Below, piece after piece: positions 26,555 to 35,170 of a stretch of 64,000 bases of DNA. The position numbers and the translations under genes are program-made. The notes beneath the pieces are model-generated. The model was not told the DNA's origin and ran no database searches. It saw nothing but the letters and a program-made list of their open reading frames with translations. The DNA is from Bacteroidales bacterium UBA1176 (GTDB lineage: Bacteria; Bacteroidota; Bacteroidia; Bacteroidales; WCHB1-69). Every line of letters begins with the position of its first letter. Position 1 is the stretch's first letter. The stretch is from contig DBYW01000050.1 in NCBI GenBank assembly GCA_002311645.1, positions 107,448-171,447 of the forward strand, given 5' to 3'.

Positions 26555-27874
26555 TTATTCTTTTGTAGTTTTATTTTCAAAAAAAGTTCGCAGTTCGTCT
26601 AACGTGATTTGACGTGCTATTATTGTGTGGTTCTGTGTATTGTCTATCAAAAACATCACGGGAGTGGTCATGATGTCGAAATATTCTATGAAGTCGATGT
26701 TCTGCTCTCCGCGTGAGGTGCTCAGATTGGTCCAGTCCCAAAGCTGGTGCTTGTCGGAGAAGGCCTTCCAGCGCTCGTAGTCGTCGTTGACCTCTACGGC
26801 AAAGACCTCGAAGTCGTAGTCGCTGCCGTGCTCTTGGTAGAGCTGGTGCAATGGCGGGGTCATCTCTTGGCAGTGGTCGCAGTCGGGATCCCAGAACCAA
26901 AGTATGGTGTAATGGGTTTTGATGTCATGGGTGGAGTGAGCCTTGCCCTCAATGTCGTGCGAGATGAGTTCGGGAATCCGTGCTCCGGGGATGATTTTGC
27001 GCAGATTGTTGATCTTTCGTTCGATACGGCGTTCGGAACCCTCTTCAATCCAACTGTGTTCGTAATGGTCGTAGAGATGTACCAGCACGGGGTCGTAGTC
27101 GGGATTGTGGACATCCAACAGGGAAAAGAGGCTGCTGATGTAATAGTCGCGCACGATGGGGTTGGTGCAGCGTGACAGCAACTGGTCAACCTTGGCGATG
27201 CAATCGGCGGCATTTTGGTCCTCCGGCTCCAAGATGTATTCCAACAAGGCGCGGATGTATTGGCCGGGCACATGCAAGAGTCGCGGATCCGAAAAGTCAA
27301 CGATATTGAGCAGGTGCTGGTAAGCCGCGTTGTTGTCGCTGAACTCCCCGAAGAGAGAGAAGTTGTCTATGCGGATATATTGGGTGACGAAGGCGTCGGG
27401 AGCGGTTTCGGCCAGGTTGTCCAGCATGGCGTGCGCAAGTTCACGTGTCTGGGCCATCTGGGTGTGATAGCGGAGAAGTATGTTGTTCTCCTCACTGTTC
27501 GACGAGGCTTTGTCTGCAAGGTTGATGCTGAAATGGTTCCCTTGGTTGATGATGACGGGGAAGCTCCGGAGGCTCAATGCATCAAGATCCAAGGCGTTGG
27601 GGATTGGGGATATCGTGTATACTCCACAGGGGATCTCTTTCTTTTTGTTTTTGAAAGAGACTGTGTTTTTATCCACGACTGCACTGTCCAGGCAATAGAC
27701 ATCGGTGCCGTTGTGCCCATACAGATATAGCTTGGAGATGGGTTCCTTTTCACCTTCGATGGTGATGTCATATCCTTTCCGGGTTGGGGTGTCTTTGTCG
27801 ACGGGCACTTGTCCTTGGATGGCGCAACCCCAGGCACAGCAGCAGAGTGACAGAAGCAATAATCGTGGTTTCAT
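26555..27874 (-). CDS. Secreted DUF5106/thioredoxin-like protein (copy 2)
   Basis: 439 residues from the ATG at 27874. Longer upstream reading would run into glmM, so this start was chosen. The N-terminus MKPRLLLLSLCCCAWGCAI is a signal sequence and may be lipidated at the Cys of AWGC. The rest parallels copy 1: an N-terminal beta part (ITIEGEKEPISKLYLYGHNG), a helical middle, and a C-terminal thioredoxin fold TILWFWDPDCDHCQEMT with active site CDHC and MTTPVMFLID. The active-site dipeptide differs from copy 1 (DH against PT), which would give a different redox potential. Encoded 22 bases after the glmM stop, in the same operon. Confidence 0.8.
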   Translation of the reverse strand: MKPRLLLLSLCCCAWGCAIQGQVPVDKDTPTRKGYDITIEGEKEPISKLYLYGHNGTDVYCLDSAVVDKNTVSFKNKKKEIPCGVYTISPIPNALDLDALSLRSFPVIINQGNHFSINLADKASSNSEENNILLRYHTQMAQTRELAHAMLDNLAETAPDAFVTQYIRIDNFSLFGEFSDNNAAYQHLLNIVDFSDPRLLHVPGQYIRALLEYILEPEDQNAADCIAKVDQLLSRCTNPIVRDYYISSLFSLLDVHNPDYDPVLVHLYDHYEHSWIEEGSERRIERKINNLRKIIPGARIPELISHDIEGKAHSTHDIKTHYTILWFWDPDCDHCQEMTPPLHQLYQEHGSDYDFEVFAVEVNDDYERWKAFSDKHQLWDWTNLSTSRGEQNIDFIEYFDIMTTPVMFLIDNTQNHTIIARQITLDELRTFFENKTTKE

Positions 27875-27896
27875 GAGTGATCGGGGGTGTGCTTTG

Positions 27897-29285
27897 TTAT
27901 TGGATGATTTCGCGGATGTCCTGGAGGATTTTTTGTGCAATGTTCTCGGCGGTGGACTCGGTTGTGGCCTCGGAGTAGATACGCAGGATGGGCTCGGTGT
28001 TGGAGCTGCGCACGTGCACCCAGCTGTCCTCGAAGTCGATCTTGACGCCGTCGGCGCGGTTGACCTCGTAGCTGGCGTAGCGGGTGGCGATGCTGTCGAG
28101 GATCTTGGCGGTGTCCATATTACCGCGCAGCTCAATTTTGTTCTTGGAGATCTTGTAGTCGGGATATAGGGAGCGGAGCTCGACGCAGGATTTGCCGGAG
28201 GTGGCCATGTAGGAGAGGATGAGGGCTATGCCCACGAGGGCGTCGCGGCCGTAGTGCAGCTCAGGATAGATGACGCCGCCGTTGCCCTCGCCGCCGATGA
28301 CGGCGTTGGTGGCTTTCATCTTTTCCACCACATTGACCTCGCCCACGGCGGAAGCGTTGTATTCCACGCCATACTGGCGGCTCACGTCGCGCAACGCACG
28401 GGTGGAGGATAGGTTTGAGACGGTGTTGCCCGGCGTGTGTTGCAACACATAGTCGGCCACGGAAACTAACGTGTATTCCTCACCGAACATCTCCCCGTTG
28501 GGCTTGATGAAAGCGAGACGGTCCACATCGGGATCGACCACAAAGCCGATATCGTAATGCTCCTTGTTCATCGCCTCGGAGATGCCATACAGGTTCTCGG
28601 GTATAGGTTCGGGGTTGTGCGCAAAAAGTCCGTTCGGCTCGTCGTTGAGGAGGGTGACTCGTTTGACGCCAAGCTGCTTCAATAGTGGCGGCAGGGCGAT
28701 GGCGCCCGTGGAGTTGATGGTGTCGATGATGACCGAGAAGTCAGCTTTGGCAATGGCGTCGCGGTTCACCAAGGGCAGACGCAAAATGGCGTCGATATGG
28801 TCTTGGATCGAGTCCTTATAGAGCGTGTATGTGCCGAGACTTTTGACGTCGGCATATTGGAATTCGTGTGTGGCGGCAATCTCTTGCAGTTTGCGCCCAT
28901 CCTCACCCGAGAGGAATTCGCCCTTGTCGTTGAGCAGTTTCAGGGCGTTCCATTGTCCGGGATTGTGGGAGGCGGTGACGATGACGCCGCCATCGGCATG
29001 GTGGTGCAGCACCGCCATCTCGGTGGTGGGTGTGGTCGACAGACCTGTGTCGATAACGTCGGCGCCCATGCCCTGCAGGGTTCCGCAAACCAAACGGCTC
29101 ACCATTTCGCCGGATACGCGTGCGTCGCGACCCACCACGATGGTGATTTTTTTATTGCCGCAACTCCCCTGTATAAAGGCAGCGAAGGCTGACGTAAGTT
29201 CTATGATGTCTATGGGGGTGAGGTTCTCGCCGGCGTTTCCGCCGATAGTGCCCCTGATGCCGGAAATGGACTTTATAAGTGTCAT
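27897..29285 (-). CDS. glmM: Phosphoglucosamine mutase
   Basis: 462 residues. Converts glucosamine-6-phosphate to glucosamine-1-phosphate on the route to UDP-N-acetylglucosamine, needed for peptidoglycan and lipid A. The phosphoserine loop is TASHNPGQ (Ser106), the metal loop DPDVDRLAF, and the sugar-specificity loop GEGNGGVIYP; the phosphate-binding RSSNTEPILRIYSEA lies near the C-terminus. The GEGNGG loop and the N-terminus ISGIRGTIGG fit the GlmM/PMM-PGM superfamily; phosphomannomutase activity cannot be excluded from sequence, but glmM is most likely. First gene of a four-gene operon with its own promoter. Confidence 0.88.
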   Translation of the reverse strand: MTLIKSISGIRGTIGGNAGENLTPIDIIELTSAFAAFIQGSCGNKKITIVVGRDARVSGEMVSRLVCGTLQGMGADVIDTGLSTTPTTEMAVLHHHADGGVIVTASHNPGQWNALKLLNDKGEFLSGEDGRKLQEIAATHEFQYADVKSLGTYTLYKDSIQDHIDAILRLPLVNRDAIAKADFSVIIDTINSTGAIALPPLLKQLGVKRVTLLNDEPNGLFAHNPEPIPENLYGISEAMNKEHYDIGFVVDPDVDRLAFIKPNGEMFGEEYTLVSVADYVLQHTPGNTVSNLSSTRALRDVSRQYGVEYNASAVGEVNVVEKMKATNAVIGGEGNGGVIYPELHYGRDALVGIALILSYMATSGKSCVELRSLYPDYKISKNKIELRGNMDTAKILDSIATRYASYEVNRADGVKIDFEDSWVHVRSSNTEPILRIYSEATTESTAENIAQKILQDIREIIQ

Positions 29286-29318
29286 GAATCTCTTTGCTGT
29301 AGATTAGTTGTGAGGCCG

Positions 29319-29326
29319 CAAAAGTA
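29319..29326 (-). promoter_or_regulatory. -7 box of the glmM operon promoter
   Basis: On the reverse strand TACTTTTG followed by C, preceded by a T-rich stretch that includes TTTG, about 34 bases upstream of the glmM start. The rest of the 212-base gap (29286-29497) shows no gene. Confidence 0.6.
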
Positions 29327-29497
29327 CAAAAAAAGCGGCGGAAATACAAACATTTTCTACTGCTATTTTTGGGGTGGATAAAGGTGCCTTAATTCGCTTT
29401 TGAATCGCGAGGAACGAGTGCAGGAAACCTCTGATGTGTTTGTGCCATCAGGTATATAATTCCCTCTAATGTTACAGCCTCCAGTAATTGAAGCACA

Positions 29498-30910
29498 TTA
29501 CCGGTATTGTAATTTGTTTAGGAAAAAGACGGGATTCCGATTCCGATTGCTCGCATTGCGGAATCGGTAGCCCGACAGTAGATAATAGTCGCTGTACCAA
29601 TGATATAATGCTGTTGTATAAACCATGGGCGTGTTGTGGTTCTCTTGGGGAAAGAGGGTGGAGGACCGGATGGGGTCGATGACGTTCAGCTGCTTGTCGG
29701 TGAGCATGGTGGTCAAGGTTTGCCCGATGATATGGTAAAACAGGATTTGATCTGGAGAGAAAGTGACTCGGAGGTGTGTGGTGAGGTTTGTGAGCAACAT
29801 GTTGTCGAAGGGGAAATCGTAGTTGCCTATCTGATGGCCTTTGAAGTCGAAGATCCGGACATCGGCATCGATAAAGCGGTATCCCATGAAGATGGGTTCC
29901 GTAGTGGGCACACCGTATGAGTAGGTGGTCGAATAGCGGTATTCGGGGTAGAACGACTCCGTGACAAAAGCCACTAAAGAACTGTCGCGGAACAGACGTC
30001 CGGGCAAGTAGAGGACCTCTGTCTTTCCGGCGGCTGGCGGGTCATAGGTGCTTAGTTCAATGTTTGTGAATTCGCCGTTGTCGTATATGAGCGTGTATAT
30101 TCCGGTGGCAGTGTTGTCGTAAGAGCTCTTTCTCAGTTGGTAGGTGCCGGCAATCATCAGCCGTCCGGAATCCAAAAGGGCTATACGGGCGTTCTGAAAG
30201 CGATAGGAACCGGTGTCGGGCAGGTCAATCATTCGTGTGACATCGCCTTCCAGAGTGCTTTCGCAAAGCCAGATAACGTTGTTCCGACTGTTTGAGCCGA
30301 TGTTGGCGCAGACAAACACACGTTCTCCTGCAGGATCGATGGCATAGTCGTCAATTGTGTAATCTGGCGCATCTTTGAGATATAATCCGTGGATGTATGG
30401 ACGATTGGAGGGTAGCACAAACAAATTGCTGCTCGATTTTCCGGTAGGGCAGGTGAAATAGATTGTTTGTGCATAATTCTTGATATGGGCAATATCCTCT
30501 GTGGGCAGATTGTGGATGTGTAGGGTGTCCATCCCGTCGAAGCCAGGACGGAGGTGTAAAAGTATTCCCCTCGGGCTTTTCTTTTTCTTGATTTTTTCTT
30601 GAAAGAGCACATACAGGTCACCGTCGTGGTAAGTGGATGCCATGTATATATATTGTAGGGGCAAGCGAAGCGACGTTTCCTTTTGTTTTTGCAAATTTAC
30701 GTCATAGAGGACGATGTGTGCGACGGGCGTGTCGATGTCGTAGGTTGGATAAAGGATATAAAGACCTGACGTGTCGCATAAAACGTACTGCAGTTCGGAG
30801 GAAAACTGGCTGGCGGGAAATTCCAGACGTATAGGATTGTCACCCTGGGCATGTGAATGTCCAAAGGCAAGGCAAAAAAGTATGCCGATAAGGGCAATCC
30901 GTGTTTTCAT
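29498..30910 (-). CDS. Secreted protein of unknown function, beta-propeller-like
   Basis: 470 residues from the ATG at 30910, whose signal peptide is MKTRIALIGILFCLAFGHSHAQ. I do not recognise a named family. The mature chain is a run of short beta-strand units with repeated Tyr/Asp/Gly patterns, such as SGLYILYPTYDIDTPVAHIV, HDGDLYVLFQEK, GERVFVCANIGSNS and SGRLMIAGTYQL, spaced like propeller blades. No lipobox and no catalytic motif is seen. It is the last gene of a unit with fabG (11 bases upstream) and CoA-transferase subunit A. A metabolic link to those is not evident. The ending RNPVFFLNKLQYR does not look like a barrel or type IX signal. Confidence 0.5.
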   Translation of the reverse strand: MKTRIALIGILFCLAFGHSHAQGDNPIRLEFPASQFSSELQYVLCDTSGLYILYPTYDIDTPVAHIVLYDVNLQKQKETSLRLPLQYIYMASTYHDGDLYVLFQEKIKKKKSPRGILLHLRPGFDGMDTLHIHNLPTEDIAHIKNYAQTIYFTCPTGKSSSNLFVLPSNRPYIHGLYLKDAPDYTIDDYAIDPAGERVFVCANIGSNSRNNVIWLCESTLEGDVTRMIDLPDTGSYRFQNARIALLDSGRLMIAGTYQLRKSSYDNTATGIYTLIYDNGEFTNIELSTYDPPAAGKTEVLYLPGRLFRDSSLVAFVTESFYPEYRYSTTYSYGVPTTEPIFMGYRFIDADVRIFDFKGHQIGNYDFPFDNMLLTNLTTHLRVTFSPDQILFYHIIGQTLTTMLTDKQLNVIDPIRSSTLFPQENHNTPMVYTTALYHWYSDYYLLSGYRFRNASNRNRNPVFFLNKLQYR

Positions 30911-30921
30911 GGGATATGGGA

Positions 30922-31671
30922 TTAGGACATGCCGCCGTCGCAAACGAGGGTCTGCCCCGTGACGTATGTGGCGAGGTCGGAGGCCAAGAAGAGGGCGCAT
31001 CTGGCCACGTCTTTTGGGGTGCCTTGGCGATGGAGAGCGATGCGTTGGAGAATACTCTCTTTTTGTTCGGGTGACAAGGAGAGGGTCATCTCGGTGTCAA
31101 TGAAGCCAGGGGCGATGGCGTTGACGCGGATGTTGCGGCTTCCCAATTCGCGGGCCAGCGACTTGGTGAAGGCGATGATGCCGGCTTTGGAGGCGGCATA
31201 GTTGGCCTGTCCTGCGTTGCCGGAGATGCCGACCACGCTGGCCATGTTGATGATGACGCCCTGTCGCTGACGCATCATGATGGGCGTGCAGGCATGGACG
31301 TAGTTGAACACCGACTTGAGGTTGGTGTTGATGACATCATCCCACTGCTGTTCGCTCATACGCATCAGCAGGGTGTCGTGGGTGATGCCGGCGTTGTTGA
31401 CGAGTATGTCGATGTGGCCAAACCGTTCGTGGATGGCGGCTACCTGTTGCTGGACTTCGTCAAAACGAGAGACATCGCCCACGAATGCTTCCGCATCGCA
31501 GCCGATGTCTCTGAGTTCTTTAAGGGTTTGTTCGGCCTGTTCGCTGGCATGGCGGTATACCAAGGCGATGGAGGCCCCGTTTTGGGCCATGGCCAACGCA
31601 ATGGCCTTGCCAATGCCTCGGGAACCACCAGTGACGATGGCGACTTTGCCAGTTAGGTCGAGGGTCGTCAT
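30922..31671 (-). CDS. fabG: 3-oxoacyl-[acyl-carrier-protein] reductase
   Basis: 249 residues, classical short-chain dehydrogenase. NADPH-binding GGSRGIGKAIA (residues 15-25), NNAGITHD, catalytic Ser of MASVVGISG, and YAASKAGIIAFTKS with the Tyr-x3-Lys pair. The NADPH-type GxxxGxG with a following Arg-rich turn and the C-terminal ATYVTGQTLVCDGGMS agree with FabG, which reduces 3-oxoacyl-ACP in fatty-acid elongation. It starts immediately after the CoA-transferase stop (no gap), not in a fab cluster. A role as a dehydrogenase for a CoA-linked substrate, in partnership with that transferase, is possible, so the symbol is a family-level call. Confidence 0.85.
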   Translation of the reverse strand: MTTLDLTGKVAIVTGGSRGIGKAIALAMAQNGASIALVYRHASEQAEQTLKELRDIGCDAEAFVGDVSRFDEVQQQVAAIHERFGHIDILVNNAGITHDTLLMRMSEQQWDDVINTNLKSVFNYVHACTPIMMRQRQGVIINMASVVGISGNAGQANYAASKAGIIAFTKSLARELGSRNIRVNAIAPGFIDTEMTLSLSPEQKESILQRIALHRQGTPKDVARCALFLASDLATYVTGQTLVCDGGMS

Positions 31672-32316
31672 TTACTTGACGATGTAGTTGACATAGATAC
31701 CAGGGGTGTGGATGCTCTCCATCGGGATTTGGCCCACTTCAACCAACTCCTTCGTTTCCACGATGACGAGGTCAGCGGCGGCGGCCATCATCGGGTTGAA
31801 GTTCTGGGTCGTGCCCTTGTAGATACAGTTGCCCATGGTGTCGCAGATGCTGGCGCCAATGAGGGCGACGTCGGCATGGAGGGGCTTTTCGAGCAGATAC
31901 TCTTCGCCGTCCACCATGACTTTTTGCTTGCCTTCCTCAACGATGGTGCCGAGGCCGGTCTTGGTGAGTACGCCGCCGAGGCCTGCGCCACCGCAACGGA
32001 TACGCTCAGCCAGCGTGCCCTGCGGGCAGAACTCGATGTCAAGCGTCTTCTCGTTGAATTGTTGGATGGTGTCGGCATTGGTGCCGATGTGGGAAGCGTA
32101 CAGCTTCTTGACCTGCTTGTTGGCAATCAACATGCCGATGGCCTTGTTGGGATAGGCAGTGTCGTTTCCGATGAGGGTGAGGTCTTTGACACCCCTCTTG
32201 GCGATGGCCTCGATGACTTTCACGGCAGAGCCGCAGCCGAGAAATCCGCCGTACATGATGGTCATGCCGTCTTTCACGTAGGAGGCGGCTTCTTCTATGG
32301 TGATTAATTTACTCAT
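31672..32316 (-). CDS. CoA-transferase subunit A (3-oxoacid/acetoacetate type)
   Basis: 214 residues from the ATG at 32316. Family I CoA-transferase subunit A (AtoD/ScoA type): IMYGGFLGCGSAVKVIEAI, SHIGTNADTIQQFN, CPQGTLAERIRCGGAGLGGV and YKGTTQNFNPMMAAAADLVIVE are all in place. In this family the catalytic glutamate is on subunit B, and A needs B for activity. No subunit B gene is next to it: downstream is fabG, upstream glyA. It may pair with a B subunit elsewhere, or be a relic. The start of the unit has no obvious promoter; the glyA terminator lies in the 61-base gap before it. Confidence 0.88.
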   Translation of the reverse strand: MSKLITIEEAASYVKDGMTIMYGGFLGCGSAVKVIEAIAKRGVKDLTLIGNDTAYPNKAIGMLIANKQVKKLYASHIGTNADTIQQFNEKTLDIEFCPQGTLAERIRCGGAGLGGVLTKTGLGTIVEEGKQKVMVDGEEYLLEKPLHADVALIGASICDTMGNCIYKGTTQNFNPMMAAAADLVIVETKELVEVGQIPMESIHTPGIYVNYIVK

Positions 32317-32340
32317 TGTGTTAATTTTATGGGGTTGGAC

Positions 32341-32379
32341 AAAAGCCCTGTGCTTCGTGGGCACAGGGCTTGTTTTTTT
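32341..32379 (-). terminator. Hairpin terminator downstream of glyA
   Basis: Ten-bp stem AAGCCCTGTG (32343-32352) with CACAGGGCTT (32362-32371) around a 9-base loop. The seven-T run lies on the forward side; the reverse transcript ends TTTTGTCC after the stem. It is placed right after the glyA stop and may be a weak or bidirectional terminator. Confidence 0.65.
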
Positions 32380-33658
32380 ACCAGGCGAAGAGAGGTCTGT
32401 CGTGCATCATGTCGTTGACCTGCTTGCGGGTCTTGGCGATGAGTTCTTCGTTCTCAACGTCGCAGAGGATGTTGTCGATCATCTCAACGATGCCGTCCAT
32501 GTCGCCCTCTTTCAGTCCGCGGGTGGTGATGGCGGGGGTGCCGACGCGCAGGCCGGAGGTCTGGAAGGCGGAGCGGGTGTCGAACGGGACCATGTTCTTG
32601 TTGATGGTGATGTCGGCCTTGACGAGCGTGTTCTCGGCGACCTTGCCGGTCATGTCGGGGAACTTGGTGCGGAGGTCTATGAGCATGAGGTGGTTGTCGG
32701 TGCCGCCGGAGATGATCTTGTAGCCTCTCTTGTTGAAAGCCTCGGCCATGGCTGCGGCGTTGAGTTTCACCTGTTTCACGTATTGTGCGTAGTCGTCGGT
32801 CAGAGCCTCGCCGAAAGCGACGGCCTTGGCGGCGATGACATGTTCCAGCGGACCGCCCTGTACGCCCGGGAAGACGGCGGAGTCGAGCAGCTGGGACATC
32901 ATCTTGACGACGCCCTTCGGGGTGGTCTTGCCCCAGGGGTTCTCGAAGTCTTTGCCCATCATGATGAGGCCGCCGCGCGGTCCGCGCAGGGTCTTGTGGG
33001 TCGTGGTGGTCACAATGTGACAGTGTGCCACGGCGTTGTTGAGCAATCCTTTGGCGATGAGGCCGGCGGGGTGGGAGATGTCGGCCATCAGGATGGCGCC
33101 GATCTTGTCGGCAATCTCGCGCATGCGTTTCCAGTCCCAGTCGCGGCTGTAGGCGGAGGCTCCGCCGATGATCAGCTTCGGGCGCTCCTGGAGGGCTACT
33201 TGCTCCATCTTGTCATAGTTGATGCAGCCGGTCTCTTCTTCCACCTGGTAGGCCACCTGGTGGTACAGGATGCCGGAAGAGTTGACGGGGGAACCATGGG
33301 AAAGGTGTCCGCCGTGGTTGAGGTCGAGGCCCATGAAGGTGTCGCCCGGTTGCAGGCAAGCCAACAGCACAGCCATGTTGGCTTGTGCGCCGGAGTGCGG
33401 TTGCACGTTGGCCCATTCGGCGCCGAAGAGCTCCTTGACGCGGTCAATGGCGATTTGCTCGCTCTGGTCCACGATCTGGCAGCCACCATAGTAACGCTTC
33501 GTGGGAAGACCTTCTGCGTATTTGTTGGTCATGACAGAACCCATGGCCTCCATCACTTGGGGGCTTACGAAGTTCTCGGAAGCGATCAGCTCAATGCCGT
33601 TGGTCTGGCGTTGACGCTCTTGCTCGATAAGGTTGAAGATTTGCTCGTCTCTTTTCAT
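32378..33658 (-). CDS. glyA: Serine hydroxymethyltransferase
   Basis: 426 residues. Interconverts serine and glycine with tetrahydrofolate, the main source of one-carbon units. The PLP lysine lies in TTTTHKTLRGPRGG. Other fixed motifs are ELIASENFVSPQV, NKYAEGLPTKRYYGGCQIVD, NVQPHSGAQANMAVL, LNHGGHLSHG, MADISHPAGLIAKG and the C-terminal half with DNHLMLIDL. Length and motifs are those of a normal bacterial GlyA. Monocistronic, with a -7 box upstream (TATATTTG, 33716-33723 reverse) and a hairpin downstream. Confidence 0.97.
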   Translation of the reverse strand: MKRDEQIFNLIEQERQRQTNGIELIASENFVSPQVMEAMGSVMTNKYAEGLPTKRYYGGCQIVDQSEQIAIDRVKELFGAEWANVQPHSGAQANMAVLLACLQPGDTFMGLDLNHGGHLSHGSPVNSSGILYHQVAYQVEEETGCINYDKMEQVALQERPKLIIGGASAYSRDWDWKRMREIADKIGAILMADISHPAGLIAKGLLNNAVAHCHIVTTTTHKTLRGPRGGLIMMGKDFENPWGKTTPKGVVKMMSQLLDSAVFPGVQGGPLEHVIAAKAVAFGEALTDDYAQYVKQVKLNAAAMAEAFNKRGYKIISGGTDNHLMLIDLRTKFPDMTGKVAENTLVKADITINKNMVPFDTRSAFQTSGLRVGTPAITTRGLKEGDMDGIVEMIDNILCDVENEELIAKTRKQVNDMMHDRPLFAW

Positions 33659-33715
33659 GTCTTATTTTTATAAGTTATTGATTAATATATATATTGACTT
33701 TTTATAACAAGGTTG

Positions 33716-33723
33716 CAAATATA
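33716..33723 (-). promoter_or_regulatory. -7 box of the glyA promoter
   Basis: Reverse-strand TATATTTG followed by C, 58 bases before the glyA start. It lies in the 215-base divergent gap shared with the hemerythrin gene. Confidence 0.5.
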
Positions 33724-33818
33724 TAAAAAAAAAGTGTACGATGGGAGAAGAGTGTGAAAATAGGATGGCGCTCCATGGTCGTGTTGTCCATGCTTCAATG
33801 GTATTGGTCGTTTTTTTG

Positions 33819-33826
33819 TATTTTTG
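33819..33826 (+). promoter_or_regulatory. -7 box of the hemerythrin-regulator operon
   Basis: TATTTTTG followed by CC, 47 bases upstream of the ATG at 33874; a TTG-rich stretch lies upstream at the -33 distance. Confidence 0.55.
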
Positions 33827-33873
33827 CCCCCTCTTATCCGATCCTATACACAACCAATACCAAGTAACACTCT

Positions 33874-34587
33874 ATGAAAAACATCGACTCTAAAATTCCT
33901 GTGGTGTCCGCCCGCAAAAAAATGGCCGACCTGCTCACGGAACGCAATAACCTCATCTCTTTGCTCCCTCGGTTGGGCGTTTCCCTCGGCTTCGGCGAAA
34001 AGACCGTCGCACAGGTTTGTGCCGATGACAAAATATCCTTGCCACTGTTCCTGCTCATCAGCAATGTTTACACGGTGGACGACTACCTGCCTTCCATTGA
34101 GGAACTGCGCCAGTGTCCCATCGAGGAAATAGTCGTTTATTTGACTAACTCACACAAGGAGTATCTTGAATACAAGTTTCCCCATATCGAGGATCATTTG
34201 AAAGAGGTCGTCGCAGATTGGAGTGAGAAATACAAACGGTTGATAACCAATTTCTTCTTTGACTATAAGAATGAAGTGGTGGATCATTTCAAGTATGAAG
34301 AGGAGGTGGTGTTCCCCTTTGTGAAAGAACTTTTTCAGAAAAAATCACCCAGGAAAAACCGTCCGCGGCGCAGTGCCTTCGACAAGCAGCACACCAATAT
34401 TGAGGATAAGTTGCGTGACTTCACCAATCTGCTCATCAAGTATATACCTGCTGATGTGTCGCAACGCGAGCGCATTGACATGCTGGAGGACATCTGCTCT
34501 TTGTCGGACGACATTGAAAAGCATGCCCTTATCGAGGAGAAGATTTTGTTTCCGTATATCAATCTTTTAGAAGATGAAAGCAAATAA
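33874..34587 (+). CDS. Hemerythrin-like (RIC/YtfE-related) di-iron protein
   Basis: 237 residues, cytoplasmic. Residues 1-85 resemble the ScdA/RIC N-terminal domain (ARKKMADLLTERNNLISLLP, then RLGVSLGFGEKTVAQVC). The rest is a hemerythrin-type helical bundle with spaced His/Glu that could bind two irons: NSHKEYLEYKFPHIEDHL, VVDHFKYEEEVVFPF, DKQHTNIEDKL and IEKHALIEEKILFPY. Such proteins repair iron-sulfur clusters or handle nitric oxide and oxygen. The N-terminal Cys expected in RIC appears as VCADD. It overlaps the LuxR-type regulator by 14 bases, so both are made together and may report one redox or NO signal. Function is inferred from family only. Confidence 0.8.
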   Translation: MKNIDSKIPVVSARKKMADLLTERNNLISLLPRLGVSLGFGEKTVAQVCADDKISLPLFLLISNVYTVDDYLPSIEELRQCPIEEIVVYLTNSHKEYLEYKFPHIEDHLKEVVADWSEKYKRLITNFFFDYKNEVVDHFKYEEEVVFPFVKELFQKKSPRKNRPRRSAFDKQHTNIEDKLRDFTNLLIKYIPADVSQRERIDMLEDICSLSDDIEKHALIEEKILFPYINLLEDESK

Positions 34588-35167
34588 GATAGCCATTGCC
34601 GATCCATCTCCCATCGTTATTGCGGGGCTGTCTGCCTTGCTGCGGGAGCTGTCCGACTGCGAGGTGGTTTTGCAGTCGGACGACATGCACACGGTGGAGA
34701 CGCGCCTGCGCATCCTCCGTCCTGACGTGCTCATCATCAACCCTGCGATGATCGATTTTTCCAAGCGTCGCATGGTGCGGTCGCAATACGAGGATCTGCC
34801 CGATATGCACTTGGTGGCATTGGTTTCCTCATACGTCGAATCGCAGATTCTCAAGCAGTTTCACGGCGTTATAGAGCTCAATGACGACAAACAGCGCATC
34901 AAGTCCACATTACAGCAGGTGACCGTCAAGCAGACTGGTGATGCAGAGATGGATTCTTCTATGTTGTCCGACCGTGAAAAAGATGTGCTGATCTGTCTTG
35001 CAAAAGGACAAAAGAACAACGAGATTGCAGAAAATCTTCACATATCCACCCATACGGTTATCACGCATCGCAAGAACATAGTTCGTAAGACGGGCATCAA
35101 GTCCGTGTCAGCCCTCACCGTGTATGCGATTCTTAACAACCTTCTGGAACAGAAGGATATTATTTGA
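34574..35167 (+). CDS. LuxR-type regulator with a degenerate receiver domain
   Basis: 197 residues. The C-terminal part (131-190) is a GerE/LuxR helix-turn-helix: LSDREKDVLICLAKGQKNNE, IAENLHISTHTVITHRKNIV. The N-terminal part aligns with response-regulator receivers (KIAIADPSPIVIAGLSALLR; RPDVLIINPAMID) but the phosphoacceptor Asp is replaced by Asn56 and only one acid (Asp10) of the usual pair remains. It is therefore unlikely to be switched by ordinary phosphorylation and may be controlled by the overlapping hemerythrin protein or by another signal. DNA-binding activity is probable. No histidine kinase is next to it. Confidence 0.82.
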   Translation: MKANKIAIADPSPIVIAGLSALLRELSDCEVVLQSDDMHTVETRLRILRPDVLIINPAMIDFSKRRMVRSQYEDLPDMHLVALVSSYVESQILKQFHGVIELNDDKQRIKSTLQQVTVKQTGDAEMDSSMLSDREKDVLICLAKGQKNNEIAENLHISTHTVITHRKNIVRKTGIKSVSALTVYAILNNLLEQKDII

Positions 35168-35170
35168 AAA

